DNA from: a virus
IMG/VR virus record: IMGVR_UViG_3300005523_000022
Location: 1 to 22,242 of that record
DNA: 22,242 nt
Reading direction: 5' to 3' (one strand)
Shown: positions 9,601-16,368 of the stretch, piece after piece
How the letters are laid out: each line of letters begins with the position of its first letter
Numbering within the stretch: the first letter of the stretch is position 1
The notes under the pieces: generated by a model
Databases searched by the model: none
Told to the model about the DNA's origin: nothing
What the model saw: only the letters and a program-made list of their open reading frames with translations
Translations under genes and position numbers: made by a program

Positions 9601-11005
9601 TAGCTAATGCAGTAGTTGTTATTTCTACTCTATAAGCAGCCATTGCGGCTCTTATACCTTTGATTGTACCTCCAAGTTGAAGTTTTGATGCAGAATTAAT
9701 TGCACTTGCTTTTGCACTTGCTGTTTCGGCTTGCGCACCAAGAATCGTAATATTATTTAGCTTACCTTGAGCACTTTCAACTTCAGATATTACTTTTATT
9801 TTATCAGCATATTTAGAGGTATTCTTATCTTGTAAGCTATCATTAGTTTCTAAATCTCTATTATGTTTTGCAAGAGAGTTTGATAAACTGCCCTGTGCTT
9901 TGGCAAAATCTTCTGAAGTTGCTGTTCCATCTTTAATTTTTTTAGAGAGTTCTGTATAGACTTTTGGTAATTTTCCTGTGGTTGATATATTTGCAAAAGA
10001 GGCTTGAGCAGCTTGTTTTGATTCAGCTGCAAAGTTTGCCATTCTTTGTGCGCCTTGAGTAAGGCCAGGAAGGAGTTGACCACGAATTGTGCTCGCAAAA
10101 AGTAAAGCACCGCCTACTAAAGCGGCGGGACTGTTAGAAAAGAATTTAGCAACGGGGATTAAACCTTTATTTAATAAAGTAACAAAGTTTTTAAGTAGGT
10201 CAGAAAGGGAAGCGGCTAACTGGTCATAAGCATTTGGTTCAATTTGTTCAGCGATTCCTGCAAAACTTGATGTTCCCTCTTCTATAATTGCGTTTACAAA
10301 AGCCTGTCTTTTTTGAAACTGAGTTAAGTTCCCTTCAGTTGTCCCTAATTTTCGGGCATACGACGCTACGGCATCATCTAATCGAACCATGATTCCGAGT
10401 TCGTCTAAGAGTTCAGGTTCTAATTTTGCAGCACCTCTTACTAGACGATTTAGAGCATCTGTCATATCTCGACCAAGAGCGAGAGATGCACCTTTTGCAA
10501 CTTCTCCCAGCCTTGATATTTGCTCACTTGAAAATCCTGAAGAGGTTGCAAGAGCAACTGCAGACATTGCTTCTTGAGTTGAAACTGCTGCACCTGTGAT
10601 TTCTTTTAGTTTATCAGCAATAAAAGGAAGGTTTCTTCCTGCTACTGTACCTGTATAAGCAAGGCCCTCTGCGAGTTGTTGGGCTGCTGCAGCTCTTTGA
10701 AGAATTCCAAAAGCTGCAGTTAATGCGAATACGTTTGCGGCAAGGGTTGCATAAGCGCCTACAAGGCCTGAAGAGCCCCCTCCCATTGCATCTCGCATTT
10801 TTGAGAAAGACTTTGTGGTATTCATGCCCGCTTGGGCTACACCTTTTTCTCCTCTACTAAATTTATCACGAGCTTTAGTGGTTTGGTCTGTGCTTTTACC
10901 GAGTTTTTCTGTGCCTTTAGCCGCTTTTTCAGCGTCTTTTGCAATAACTTTTAGATTACCGTCTTTTGTGACTTTAATCTTAAATGTAATTTCATTTGCG
11001 GCCAC
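6662..11005 (-). CDS. Tail tape measure protein
   Basis: This 1447-aa protein fixes tail length and helps DNA pass the cell envelope. It begins with GTG at 11005 (GAAGAG seven bases upstream; no nearer ATG in the tape-measure frame). Order of parts: basic N-terminus with KVIAKDAEKAAKGTEKLG (19-36); Ala/Gly-rich segment with ITGAAVSTQEAMSAVALATS (135-154); hydrophobic region about 465-520 (ILTVMPYLALIPVLFGLGKA); long charged coiled coil about 800-1000; second hydrophobic region about 1240-1285 (AVMIAAMGAAQLAMIAGM); and near the end YVVGEQGPELFMPDRPGTIV (about 1353-1372), the V-G-E-x-G-P-E-L-F-x-P motif typical of tape measure C-termini. No lysozyme or peptidase domain was recognised. By the usual rule of about 0.15 nm per residue, the tail would be about 210 nm. 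Its stop and the next ATG overlap (TAATG). Confidence 0.94.
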   Translation of the reverse strand: MAANEITFKIKVTKDGNLKVIAKDAEKAAKGTEKLGKSTDQTTKARDKFSRGEKGVAQAGMNTTKSFSKMRDAMGGGSSGLVGAYATLAANVFALTAAFGILQRAAAAQQLAEGLAYTGTVAGRNLPFIADKLKEITGAAVSTQEAMSAVALATSSGFSSEQISRLGEVAKGASLALGRDMTDALNRLVRGAAKLEPELLDELGIMVRLDDAVASYARKLGTTEGNLTQFQKRQAFVNAIIEEGTSSFAGIAEQIEPNAYDQLAASLSDLLKNFVTLLNKGLIPVAKFFSNSPAALVGGALLFASTIRGQLLPGLTQGAQRMANFAAESKQAAQASFANISTTGKLPKVYTELSKKIKDGTATSEDFAKAQGSLSNSLAKHNRDLETNDSLQDKNTSKYADKIKVISEVESAQGKLNNITILGAQAETASAKASAINSASKLQLGGTIKGIRAAMAAYRVEITTTALANGATTASFVGLRVALFGAATGFAALGVAILTVMPYLALIPVLFGLGKAAYDKFFGDSETTKKINEIIDSLDHLNEVGTQLATTLDMIATKNPPNKEWQEFTATLKANAGAAAQVRDRATEIISVQTVEKTKEYAAALERQAKAQARVDEHGTGWWRLDEELQEANQSVKDLSESFNVVDTTSVVTALKASRDILTAQGMDKSVTDNISKQITQIEDLAAAGKVSAQQVREILSQPATVETTSQLLEGMNASLTTFSEELNKMKEKTATPFDKMNESLKEAVKALSQTKGKDGVGGLTEASQALLDTINVEGSPLAKAMADFGEESEEASAILDTLQKELEKNIKTMQEGPGKIKEQQAELKKLSEVRKMDSALTQKAHELEDGILNTKEDILNAEKANYDLLNLTDEQSSRLLKINAELAAIDAARKSDKQKALEKVEAEVAFTKMTLAVTKKMNAALKQQTANREKILRMEQARANFANPNMRSTALTAKQERDIQKKLMGEKVAANIREFKIKRTEIKMEYDLLEAKAALLKEQMDLVDADTTNLEEYQKSLKTMRQLANKTNAGNLITNIKTTTDTTASDEAVKNAAMSAFGQGETVGERFFEGLHGANAKFDELTLTEKFQGIHTAMQPMIEDFKNLGPAGEHVAAAISGFALMTENLLRFQDAVKAFEGNVSGSFSKAFDSFANFKEALKSPDFRESMVALLGALSSAIGGLAATFAAASANRIQGIDKEIEAEKKRDGQSAASVAKIKQLEKKKEQEKRKAFEVDKKMKMAQVVINTAAGIMMTYGMLGPFGTAIAVMIAAMGAAQLAMIAGMTYQGGGSAGASAGPSSVAVGKRREASDLSKSQSARGELAYFRGDQGIGGPENFRPAFSGRRNYATGGNMGYVVGEQGPELFMPDRPGTIVPADDTAAAMGGNTNVTFSINAIDASGVEEVLAQQQGNIIGMIRTAANSYGEEFMEDLDETTYTAPVARRA

Positions 11006-11414
11006 TATTTTTTCTCTTCATTTTATCATATTCCCGCTTCAATTGATCTGCGGATTTTTTGATAGCTCTGGCATCTAGCCATTCAATAACTTGGAGAAGA
11101 AAATCTTTGTCTTCTTCGTCTACTCCATAAAGCCTCATATATAAATTAAGGTTTGTAAAATCTTTTCCAATATAACCAATATCGGGATAAACTCTATCCC
11201 CTAATCGATTAAAAATTTCTAACCCCTCGGCAACTAGGTCTGGAAAATCTTCTATAGAAGGGGGTATTTTATCTTCTTCTATGGGAAGCCCCATTTGTTC
11301 TTGCATTTCAAAGTACCGCTCCGCGGTCATTCCACCATCAAGATTTCGAAACAGTTCCTCCAGTCTTTCGAGGCACTTCTCTTTTTGACTCACTACGAAA
11401 GTTATCAAGATCAA
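10992..11414 (-). CDS. Tail assembly chaperone, second ORF (gpT-like extension, probably reached by frameshift)
   Basis: The frame is open from just after a TAG at 11420-11418 to its stop at 10992. The first start codon is a TTG at 11414 with no SD, so independent initiation is unlikely; a GTG at 11393 is no better supported. The protein is helical and acidic: KCLERLEELFRNLDGG, a DFPDLVAEGLEIFNRLGD segment, and DFLLQVIEWLDARAIKKSADQ near the end. This matches the G-GT plan, where a minority of ribosomes fuse the two ORFs. A fusion at the A5 run (11386-11382) would give a 265-aa protein. The 3' end overlaps the tape measure start by 14 bp. Confidence 0.68.
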   Translation of the reverse strand: MILITFVVSQKEKCLERLEELFRNLDGGMTAERYFEMQEQMGLPIEEDKIPPSIEDFPDLVAEGLEIFNRLGDRVYPDIGYIGKDFTNLNLYMRLYGVDEEDKDFLLQVIEWLDARAIKKSADQLKREYDKMKRKNSGRK

Positions 11415-11790
11415 AGACTACCTCGTTGAGCCAAGTATCAAATTCTGCCGACTGGCTTACAAGAACTTCGGCGTTTTCTTCTGAGTATTCAATTTCTTTA
11501 CTCATATCTTGTCCGTCAGTATCAATTAAAATTAAAGTTTCCAAATGCGCCAAAGTAAGACCTTTCCAGTTTTTTACTGTTTTACGTGTAAACTCTGTAA
11601 CAAATTTTTCTTCATCAAGAACTTCTTCAGCTTGTCTTGATTTCCGATTAAATTTAGTTGTAGTACACTTTTTTCGCACACCTGTTAATTCTTTTCGAGA
11701 GAGATTTGCTATCTCTACCGAAAACCCGTCGAGTCCAGAGAAGTCAATCCACTTCGCTTTGCTGTCGACTACCAGTTTTTTTAGTTCCAT
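11338..11790 (-). CDS. Tail assembly chaperone, first ORF (gpG-like)
   Basis: This 150-aa ORF lies between the tail tube genes and the tape measure, the fixed site of tail assembly chaperones that coat the tape measure during tube polymerisation. It is a charged, soluble, mostly helical protein: ANLSRKELTGVRKKC (28-42), EEKFVTEFTRKTVKNWKGL (60-78), and SAEFDTWLNEVVFDLDNFR (114-132), a Trp/Phe-rich end often seen in such proteins. The last residues after about 136 (Arg-Glu-Val-Pro...) look like unselected sequence. The second ORF is open across this end in another frame, so part of the product may continue by frameshift. AGGAG lies 11 bases before the ATG at 11790. Confidence 0.75.
   Translation of the reverse strand: MELKKLVVDSKAKWIDFSGLDGFSVEIANLSRKELTGVRKKCTTTKFNRKSRQAEEVLDEEKFVTEFTRKTVKNWKGLTLAHLETLILIDTDGQDMSKEIEYSEENAEVLVSQSAEFDTWLNEVVFDLDNFRSESKREVPRKTGGTVSKS
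11341..11417 (-). other. Frameshift window between tail chaperone ORFs (+1 or -2)
   Basis: Both frames are open only here. ORF1 codons start at positions divisible by three and ORF2 codons at positions with remainder two, so on the minus strand the change is +1 (or -2), not the -1 used by lambda G-GT. Within the window TCA AAA AGA contains five consecutive A (11386-11382), where a P-site tRNA-Lys could move +1 from AAA to AAA and continue as GAG AAG TGC. A second possible site is TCT TGA at the ORF1 stop. I cannot tell which is used. Confidence 0.45.
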
Positions 11791-11804
11791 AAAATCACAT
11801 ACTC

Positions 11805-12725
11805 CTATGTCGTTGTATAAGTTATAACGCTAGATAGCGCTGTTGGGTTTTGTGTCATTCTCCAGTTGTATTCTTCCAGAAAAACATCTGAAGTTGACAT
11901 TCTGTTCGTAAATGAACAATTCGTAATATTAAAGTCTAGTTCCTGAGTACCGTTTCCTGCTCTTAATCTTAAACTAGTATTAGTATTCCAAGTAAGTACA
12001 CTTGTAGATTCATCTTCTAAATACTTGCTAATTGTACCTGATAAAACTTTTGTTCCTACGCTGAAGTTCTCTGGATATTGGGAGGTTGTAGCATTTGTAG
12101 CTGTAGTAGCTCCCTGTACCGTATTATAATTATTCCAATCTATATCATTTTGAAGCGACACGCTCATTCCGATAATGCCCTTTGAAACATCATCAGACCC
12201 AAGAGTAAAAGTGGAGAGATCAGGCACTATATATGTTGACGTAGTAGGAGTAGGGTCACTACCGCCAGGTATAGCTCCTGTAAATTTTGACAGTTTTTTA
12301 GCTTCTCCAGTTATTGCTAGTCTCAGGGGTCTAGATCCATTAATCTCGAACGTCCCTTCTTGAATAACGCACTTTTCTAGCTTCCAAACTTCATCTGGGA
12401 TAGGGTCAGGTTGAGTACCTAACGGGTTACCTCCAGGATTTGAAATGTATAAATCAAATGTTTCACAATCAAGAAGACGATCAAATAATACTTTATGTGT
12501 GTCTTCTTCTAATAAGTAAAAACTTAAGCTAAACTCTGCAGGATTGGCTCGATTAATTACAGAACCTTCAAAACTGCTTTGGTTGTGTAACGTTTTTACA
12601 GCATAACTTGTTTCTTGAAAAGTTTGCCCAAACTCAATGTCACTTACATCTATCTTATATCGAGTTGGAGTAGTTCCATGAACAACTCGTACTTCGACTT
12701 CCTTTTTAAAACTGAAACTAGGCAT
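11805..12725 (-). CDS. Second tail tube-like protein / minor tail protein
   Basis: This 306-aa protein resembles its upstream 542-aa neighbour in layout, without that protein's insertions. IEFGQTFQETSYAVK (30-44) then PAEFSLSFYLLEE (62-74) parallels FSFSQATNASEI...AAEWSFSTYVRP of the neighbour. The C-terminal part, VGTKVLSGTISKYLEDE (roughly 223-239) followed by SLRLRAG and a long beta region ending VITYTTT, parallels its end. I infer a shared tube-like fold. It may be the true tube protein, a second tube subunit or a tail-top/tip ring protein. GAAGAG lies a few bases upstream of the ATG at 12725. Its TAG stop overlaps the AGGAG of the chaperone gene. Confidence 0.62.
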   Translation of the reverse strand: MPSFSFKKEVEVRVVHGTTPTRYKIDVSDIEFGQTFQETSYAVKTLHNQSSFEGSVINRANPAEFSLSFYLLEEDTHKVLFDRLLDCETFDLYISNPGGNPLGTQPDPIPDEVWKLEKCVIQEGTFEINGSRPLRLAITGEAKKLSKFTGAIPGGSDPTPTTSTYIVPDLSTFTLGSDDVSKGIIGMSVSLQNDIDWNNYNTVQGATTATNATTSQYPENFSVGTKVLSGTISKYLEDESTSVLTWNTNTSLRLRAGNGTQELDFNITNCSFTNRMSTSDVFLEEYNWRMTQNPTALSSVITYTTT

Positions 12726-12745
12726 TTCTTCTCTTCAATATAAGA

Positions 12746-12766
12746 AGGGGGCCAAAAAGACCCCCT
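12746..12766 (-). terminator. G5/C5 hairpin just downstream of the tail promoter
   Basis: The minus strand reads GGGGGTC, loop TTTTT, GGCCCCC, then TTCTTAT. The stem has five G-C pairs plus a wobble and a further C-G pair, and an outer A-T. The U-tract after it is interrupted. It resembles a weak intrinsic terminator for transcripts arriving from the tail tube gene. Because it lies about 8 bases after the predicted start of the promoter at 12781-12809, it would also form the 5' end of that promoter's mRNA, where it could protect against decay. Confidence 0.65.
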
Positions 12767-12780
12767 AATCTTTACCCTAT

Positions 12781-12809
12781 ATTATATTTCAAAACACCAA
12801 TAATGTCAA
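12781..12809 (-). promoter_or_regulatory. Second perfect consensus sigma70-type promoter, upstream of tail genes
   Basis: On the minus strand, TTGACA (12809-12804) is followed by exactly 17 bases and TATAAT (12786-12781), a full match to the sigma70 consensus. The start point should be near 12774, about 49 bases before the ATG of the next gene. It would support transcription of the second tail-tube-like protein, chaperones, tape measure, distal protein and hub. Confidence 0.85.
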
Positions 12810-12829
12810 GAATTATTTTTTAGGGGTTA

Positions 12830-14458
12830 TTATACTCCGATGTATTTAAGCGTTACTTCGTCACCCTCGCTAACACCTGTGCCCAGACCGTGGAAGTTAG
12901 TTTCCAAAGAAATCACATCCTCGATAGAGTGGCTAGGTATTTCCAAGTGAGCTGTAGGCATGGAAATCTGGAAGCGAGGCTTCGTAGTATCCGTTCCGCC
13001 CACCGCAAGTGTAATAGCAAACTTGTTAATAACTGTATTAACATCCGATACCAGATCAGCAAACAAGTTTTTACTTCGGTTAGTAGCAGCATCAGAGCTA
13101 GCTAAGTAGCATGTGAGACTTCCAGTAACTGATCGTGTTCCTGTAACGTGCTCGATTGGTTGGTTAACCTTACCAAGTTCTTCAGGAGTCAAGTAACTAA
13201 TATTATTACTAATAGTTACGTTTCCACCTGTGATTGCTACAGAGTAGGAAGTTTCATAACTATCCGAAGATCCTGCTGCATTCGTAAATGTAGTATCACT
13301 CTGGAAGTTAGTTTCAGGAGCTAACGTTAGGTTAGTGAGTCGATTACGTATGAAGTTTCCTGTATCCGTAGAACCTTCATCTATAACTGCATACCACGAA
13401 CTGTTATTCGCAGCAGTAGATATATAAATCTTGTCACTATCATTTGTATCAATCCACAATGCTCCCGCAGCACCTGCAGTTGGTGCAGCGTCTTGAGCTG
13501 TAACTTGACCTGCTCCAGTACCTGTTGCAACTTCTTTAATTTGACCTGCCATTCCTGACCAGTTAATTGTTGCAATACCATCAATATCAAAGTCAATAGA
13601 AGCTTCATTTACAACAGCATTTTCAAGTTTATAAAGTAATCGTCCAGCACTTCGGTCACTAAAGACAAAGTATAAATTGAACGTTCCGAGAGACGCACGG
13701 CTAGAATCATAAAAGTTAATGTCTAGATCTGTACCGTCAGAGGTAAAAGACTCTGAAGTTACGTCAATAGATAAGTTATCATCACCTGCAGCACCTCCAA
13801 TAAGTTCACTATCTACAATAATTTTATTCGAGCTGTCGAAACCTGTACCTCGTTCTGTAACTGTTACAGAGGTTGCGGTTCCGCTTCCGTTTATTACAAC
13901 TTGTATAACAGCATTTGTGCCCCCCTGTGTAGAACCTCCAGAAACAGTAGCACCTGTACTTGTTCCAGAAGCTGCAGTAGGCACAGCAATGGTATAGGTA
14001 CCTGCAGTTCTATCCGAGTCCGTTAAATTATTTCCGCTTCCTTGGGTACTTGTAAAAGATACTGCAGATATTGCACCACCCCCAGCACTATGTTTAAATT
14101 TACCAGTACCAGGTACATAAACATTTTTACCTGCCATTGCAACCCAAAGAGCTTCTTCTACTGCGTGTTGGTGAGCAGAGCTATCTGCTTTACCGTTACT
14201 TGAGCTTTTTGAACCCGCAGATATAAAGGGACGTACATAAGTTGAAAAAGACCATTCAGCAGCAGACAGAGAGTCAGTAAACATTTTACGTCCTCTTCGT
14301 GATCTACCAGAAGCGTCTTCCATTTCATTCAACGTTATTTCTGATGCATTCGTTGCCTGAGAGAAGCTAAATCCGTCAAGCACAGGAATTGACCAGAGAT
14401 ATCCGTCTTTTTCCATGTAGAGCCGCGAGTCTCTACTAAAATGTAAATATTCGGCCAT
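12830..14458 (-). CDS. Tail tube-like protein with inserted domains (major tail protein candidate)
   Basis: This 542-aa protein lies where the major tail tube protein is expected. The N-terminal part, LDGFSFSQATNASEI (27-41) to AAEWSFSTYVRPF (66-78), and the C-terminal part, TGTRSVTGSLTCYL (439-452), KFAITLAVGG (479-488) and ISMPTAHLEIPSHSIEDVI (498-516), look like the tube fold. Between them are apparent insertions. About 125-240 is Gly/Ser/Thr-rich beta sequence with SVTVTERGTGFDSSNKI (197-213). About 315-362 is AGALWIDTNDSDKIYIS (331-347), the 'G-x-L-W-x-D-T-x-(x)-x-x-(L/I)-Y' motif common in tail fibre proteins. Ordinary tube proteins are roughly 150-300 aa, so the insertions would decorate the tail. 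The ATG at 14458 has AGGAG nine bases upstream. A 63-bp gap precedes it with no clear promoter. Confidence 0.75.
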   Translation of the reverse strand: MAEYLHFSRDSRLYMEKDGYLWSIPVLDGFSFSQATNASEITLNEMEDASGRSRRGRKMFTDSLSAAEWSFSTYVRPFISAGSKSSSNGKADSSAHQHAVEEALWVAMAGKNVYVPGTGKFKHSAGGGAISAVSFTSTQGSGNNLTDSDRTAGTYTIAVPTAASGTSTGATVSGGSTQGGTNAVIQVVINGSGTATSVTVTERGTGFDSSNKIIVDSELIGGAAGDDNLSIDVTSESFTSDGTDLDINFYDSSRASLGTFNLYFVFSDRSAGRLLYKLENAVVNEASIDFDIDGIATINWSGMAGQIKEVATGTGAGQVTAQDAAPTAGAAGALWIDTNDSDKIYISTAANNSSWYAVIDEGSTDTGNFIRNRLTNLTLAPETNFQSDTTFTNAAGSSDSYETSYSVAITGGNVTISNNISYLTPEELGKVNQPIEHVTGTRSVTGSLTCYLASSDAATNRSKNLFADLVSDVNTVINKFAITLAVGGTDTTKPRFQISMPTAHLEIPSHSIEDVISLETNFHGLGTGVSEGDEVTLKYIGV

Positions 14459-14521
14459 AGTTATTATCTCCTATGAACTTGAAAAGACTGATCGTGAATT
14501 TTTATTCGTGTCAGAATTTTC

Positions 14522-14974
14522 TTAATAACGAACCTCTATAAGCATTTCGCCTACTCCTAAAGGTTCGAGTACACCTTCGTCAGTGTCGATACTGATTACG
14601 GTAATCTGTTGAGTGAAGAATGTATTATTCATTTTATCTGTATACGACAATCTTGAGTTATCTTCAATAACTGTCTCTACATCCTCCATTAACTCATTTA
14701 GTGCTTCTTGTGCATCTTCTTCCTGCACATAACAACGAATTGTTACAGATAAAAACCTGTCTCTTACACCCGCTGATCTATACTCTCTTGTTTCGCTTCC
14801 AGCATTTAAGTGGAGAGCGGGGAATTCATCTACTTCATCCCAAAATTTTAAAGTTGGATGTACATTTTCTCCAACGTCAGTTAAAAAAGCTCCTTGACCG
14901 TTTATCGTTTTTAACTTCTCTACAAGAGCATCTACAATACGTTTTCTTCTTGATGCGTATGTTCTTGCGGTCAT
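14522..14974 (-). CDS. Tail terminator / minor tail protein
   Basis: This 150-aa protein has the size and location (last small gene before the tail tube) of gpU-like tail terminators, which cap the tube and attach it to the head. The N-terminal helix ASRRKRIVDALVEKLKTI (residues 7-24) is followed by beta segments, including EFPALHLNAG (50-59), RFLSVTIRCYV (73-83) and a helix EEDAQEALNELMEDVETVIE (85-104). The C-terminus ends with GVGEMLIEVRY. The pattern of helix, strand with 'FPAL', strand, helix and final strand ending in V-x-Y recalls this family, but I rely mainly on order. The ATG overlaps the preceding stop (TAATG), with GGAG about 5 bases upstream. Confidence 0.65.
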   Translation of the reverse strand: MTARTYASRRKRIVDALVEKLKTINGQGAFLTDVGENVHPTLKFWDEVDEFPALHLNAGSETREYRSAGVRDRFLSVTIRCYVQEEDAQEALNELMEDVETVIEDNSRLSYTDKMNNTFFTQQITVISIDTDEGVLEPLGVGEMLIEVRY

Positions 14975-16368
14975 TACTGTCTCCTAGTATAAATTCTGCC
15001 TAAACCCATTCCTATTACTATCTCTCTTATTGACTGATCTATTAGAGGTCTAGGATCTCTTTCTGTGTCTGCAAAACGAGTGCCACTAGTGCTCTCATAG
15101 ACTCCATACCTTTCTTTCATATATGTATAGCCAATACTAGGAAACCCCTGAGGAGTTTGTGTTACATCTGTAGCTCTTACACTTTGTGCAAATCGTCCTG
15201 TTCTATTTTCAAGTCTGGGTGACCCCATATTGGAAGCAACTCTTTCAGGTAACTGATTATTTAATACCCCCAGTATATTTGACAGCCCCATTCTTGGAGG
15301 CGGAGTTTTTCCCTGTCTCGTTCTCCTTACAGACTTTTTAGCTGCAAGATTAGCGAGAGCAGCCTTTTTTACAGAAACTTTTTGTTTTGTTTTTGTTTTT
15401 TCGGGCGCTCTGCTTTCTTTTATTTTAAAGTCTTCATGCTTGACTTTTACACCTTTTCTACGCTTAAAAGGTTTTACTAGTTCTTTAACTAGCTTTTTTC
15501 TGTGAGCATCTTCTAAACTATCGGAACCTTTGATCTTGGGTATATCCAATCTTTGCAATACTTTTTTTAAATCTGTAGCGATTCCTTGCTCTAGTTTTCC
15601 TCCTCCTTGTTGAGTATTTGCCCAGGCTGCAGAAATACCTACTTCTACCTCTCCTAGTTTACCCATTTTTGATACTTTTAATATAGTCTCTGCATCTTTT
15701 CCCAGTGCTTTTCTAAGATCCGCCTCTACTTTAGCGGGAACATCACTAGACTGTCCATATGATGCTGCTAATGCATCATATACCGCATCATTCATTTGAT
15801 GCAATACATTACTAGCATCCACGTGGCTTAAATTGAAAGCTGCTCCTGCGGTACCTACTGTGGTAGTACCTGTTTCCTTATTAGATTTGCTTTCTCTAAT
15901 TATTCCTTCAGGCTTTTTAATAATTACTAAAAAATCTTTATAAAACTTGTCTAATGTTTTTCTGTAGGCATCCGCAATAAATTTATAATTATCTCTCTGT
16001 GAGTTTTCTTGTTCAATAACTGTAAAAGTCATACCACCACGAAAAGTTGTTACTATGCCATCTGCTTCATCGATTTTTCTTAATTTTACAGACTCAACGT
16101 TAAATATTGTTTTTATATTCCTACTTAGTTTTCTTACTAAGTTATCATATTTTTTCTTGGCGTTGTCATTTAGCTTAATTGGGGCCGATTTTTTATCTTT
16201 ACTATTATTTAGATTTGCTTGCATAAGAGTATTTAAAGCATCTCTAATCTCCTTACTCCTGTATACAAGAGTAGTTGTTTTTTTGTTTCCTGTTGCAGTC
16301 CTATAATCTTGGGAGGTCTGTCTCATCTCCTCATCTAACTTTGTTAGAAATGCTCTAAGATTAGCCAT
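14974..16368 (-). CDS. Putative neck / tail-completion protein with long unrecognised N-terminal region
   Basis: This 464-aa protein is in the position of the HK97 gp10-like head/tail-completion protein, which is usually 110-170 aa. The C-terminal ~85 residues fit that family by pattern: RTGRFAQSVRATDV (389-402, the T-G-x-(L/F)-x-x-S motif), then GFPSIGYTYMKERYGVYE (408-425), GTRFADTERDPRPLID (429-444) and a final helix. The first ~360 residues are not recognised. They are helical and lysine-rich, with a hydrophobic stretch at 142-151 and a Lys/Arg/Pro-rich linker at about 300-360 (KRRKG, KTKTKQK, RRTRQGKTPPPR). A DNA- or portal-facing role could be imagined for the basic part, but nothing here proves it. 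Its start overlaps the previous stop by one base; its stop overlaps the next ATG by one base. Confidence 0.65.
   Translation of the reverse strand: MANLRAFLTKLDEEMRQTSQDYRTATGNKKTTTLVYRSKEIRDALNTLMQANLNNSKDKKSAPIKLNDNAKKKYDNLVRKLSRNIKTIFNVESVKLRKIDEADGIVTTFRGGMTFTVIEQENSQRDNYKFIADAYRKTLDKFYKDFLVIIKKPEGIIRESKSNKETGTTTVGTAGAAFNLSHVDASNVLHQMNDAVYDALAASYGQSSDVPAKVEADLRKALGKDAETILKVSKMGKLGEVEVGISAAWANTQQGGGKLEQGIATDLKKVLQRLDIPKIKGSDSLEDAHRKKLVKELVKPFKRRKGVKVKHEDFKIKESRAPEKTKTKQKVSVKKAALANLAAKKSVRRTRQGKTPPPRMGLSNILGVLNNQLPERVASNMGSPRLENRTGRFAQSVRATDVTQTPQGFPSIGYTYMKERYGVYESTSGTRFADTERDPRPLIDQSIREIVIGMGLGRIYTRRQ

Noticed and set aside
9850-10110. Minus-strand 86-codon ORF overlapping the tape measure gene
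   Set aside because: It is in a different frame of the tape measure coding sequence, with Leu/Gln-rich low-complexity translation and no SD; considered a shadow.
14459-14521. Imperfect inverted repeat around CTGATCGTGAAT...ATTCGTGTCAG in the gap before the 542-aa gene
   Set aside because: The central bases do not pair (the CGTG is a direct, not inverted, repeat), and there is no U-tract; no terminator or operator can be supported.
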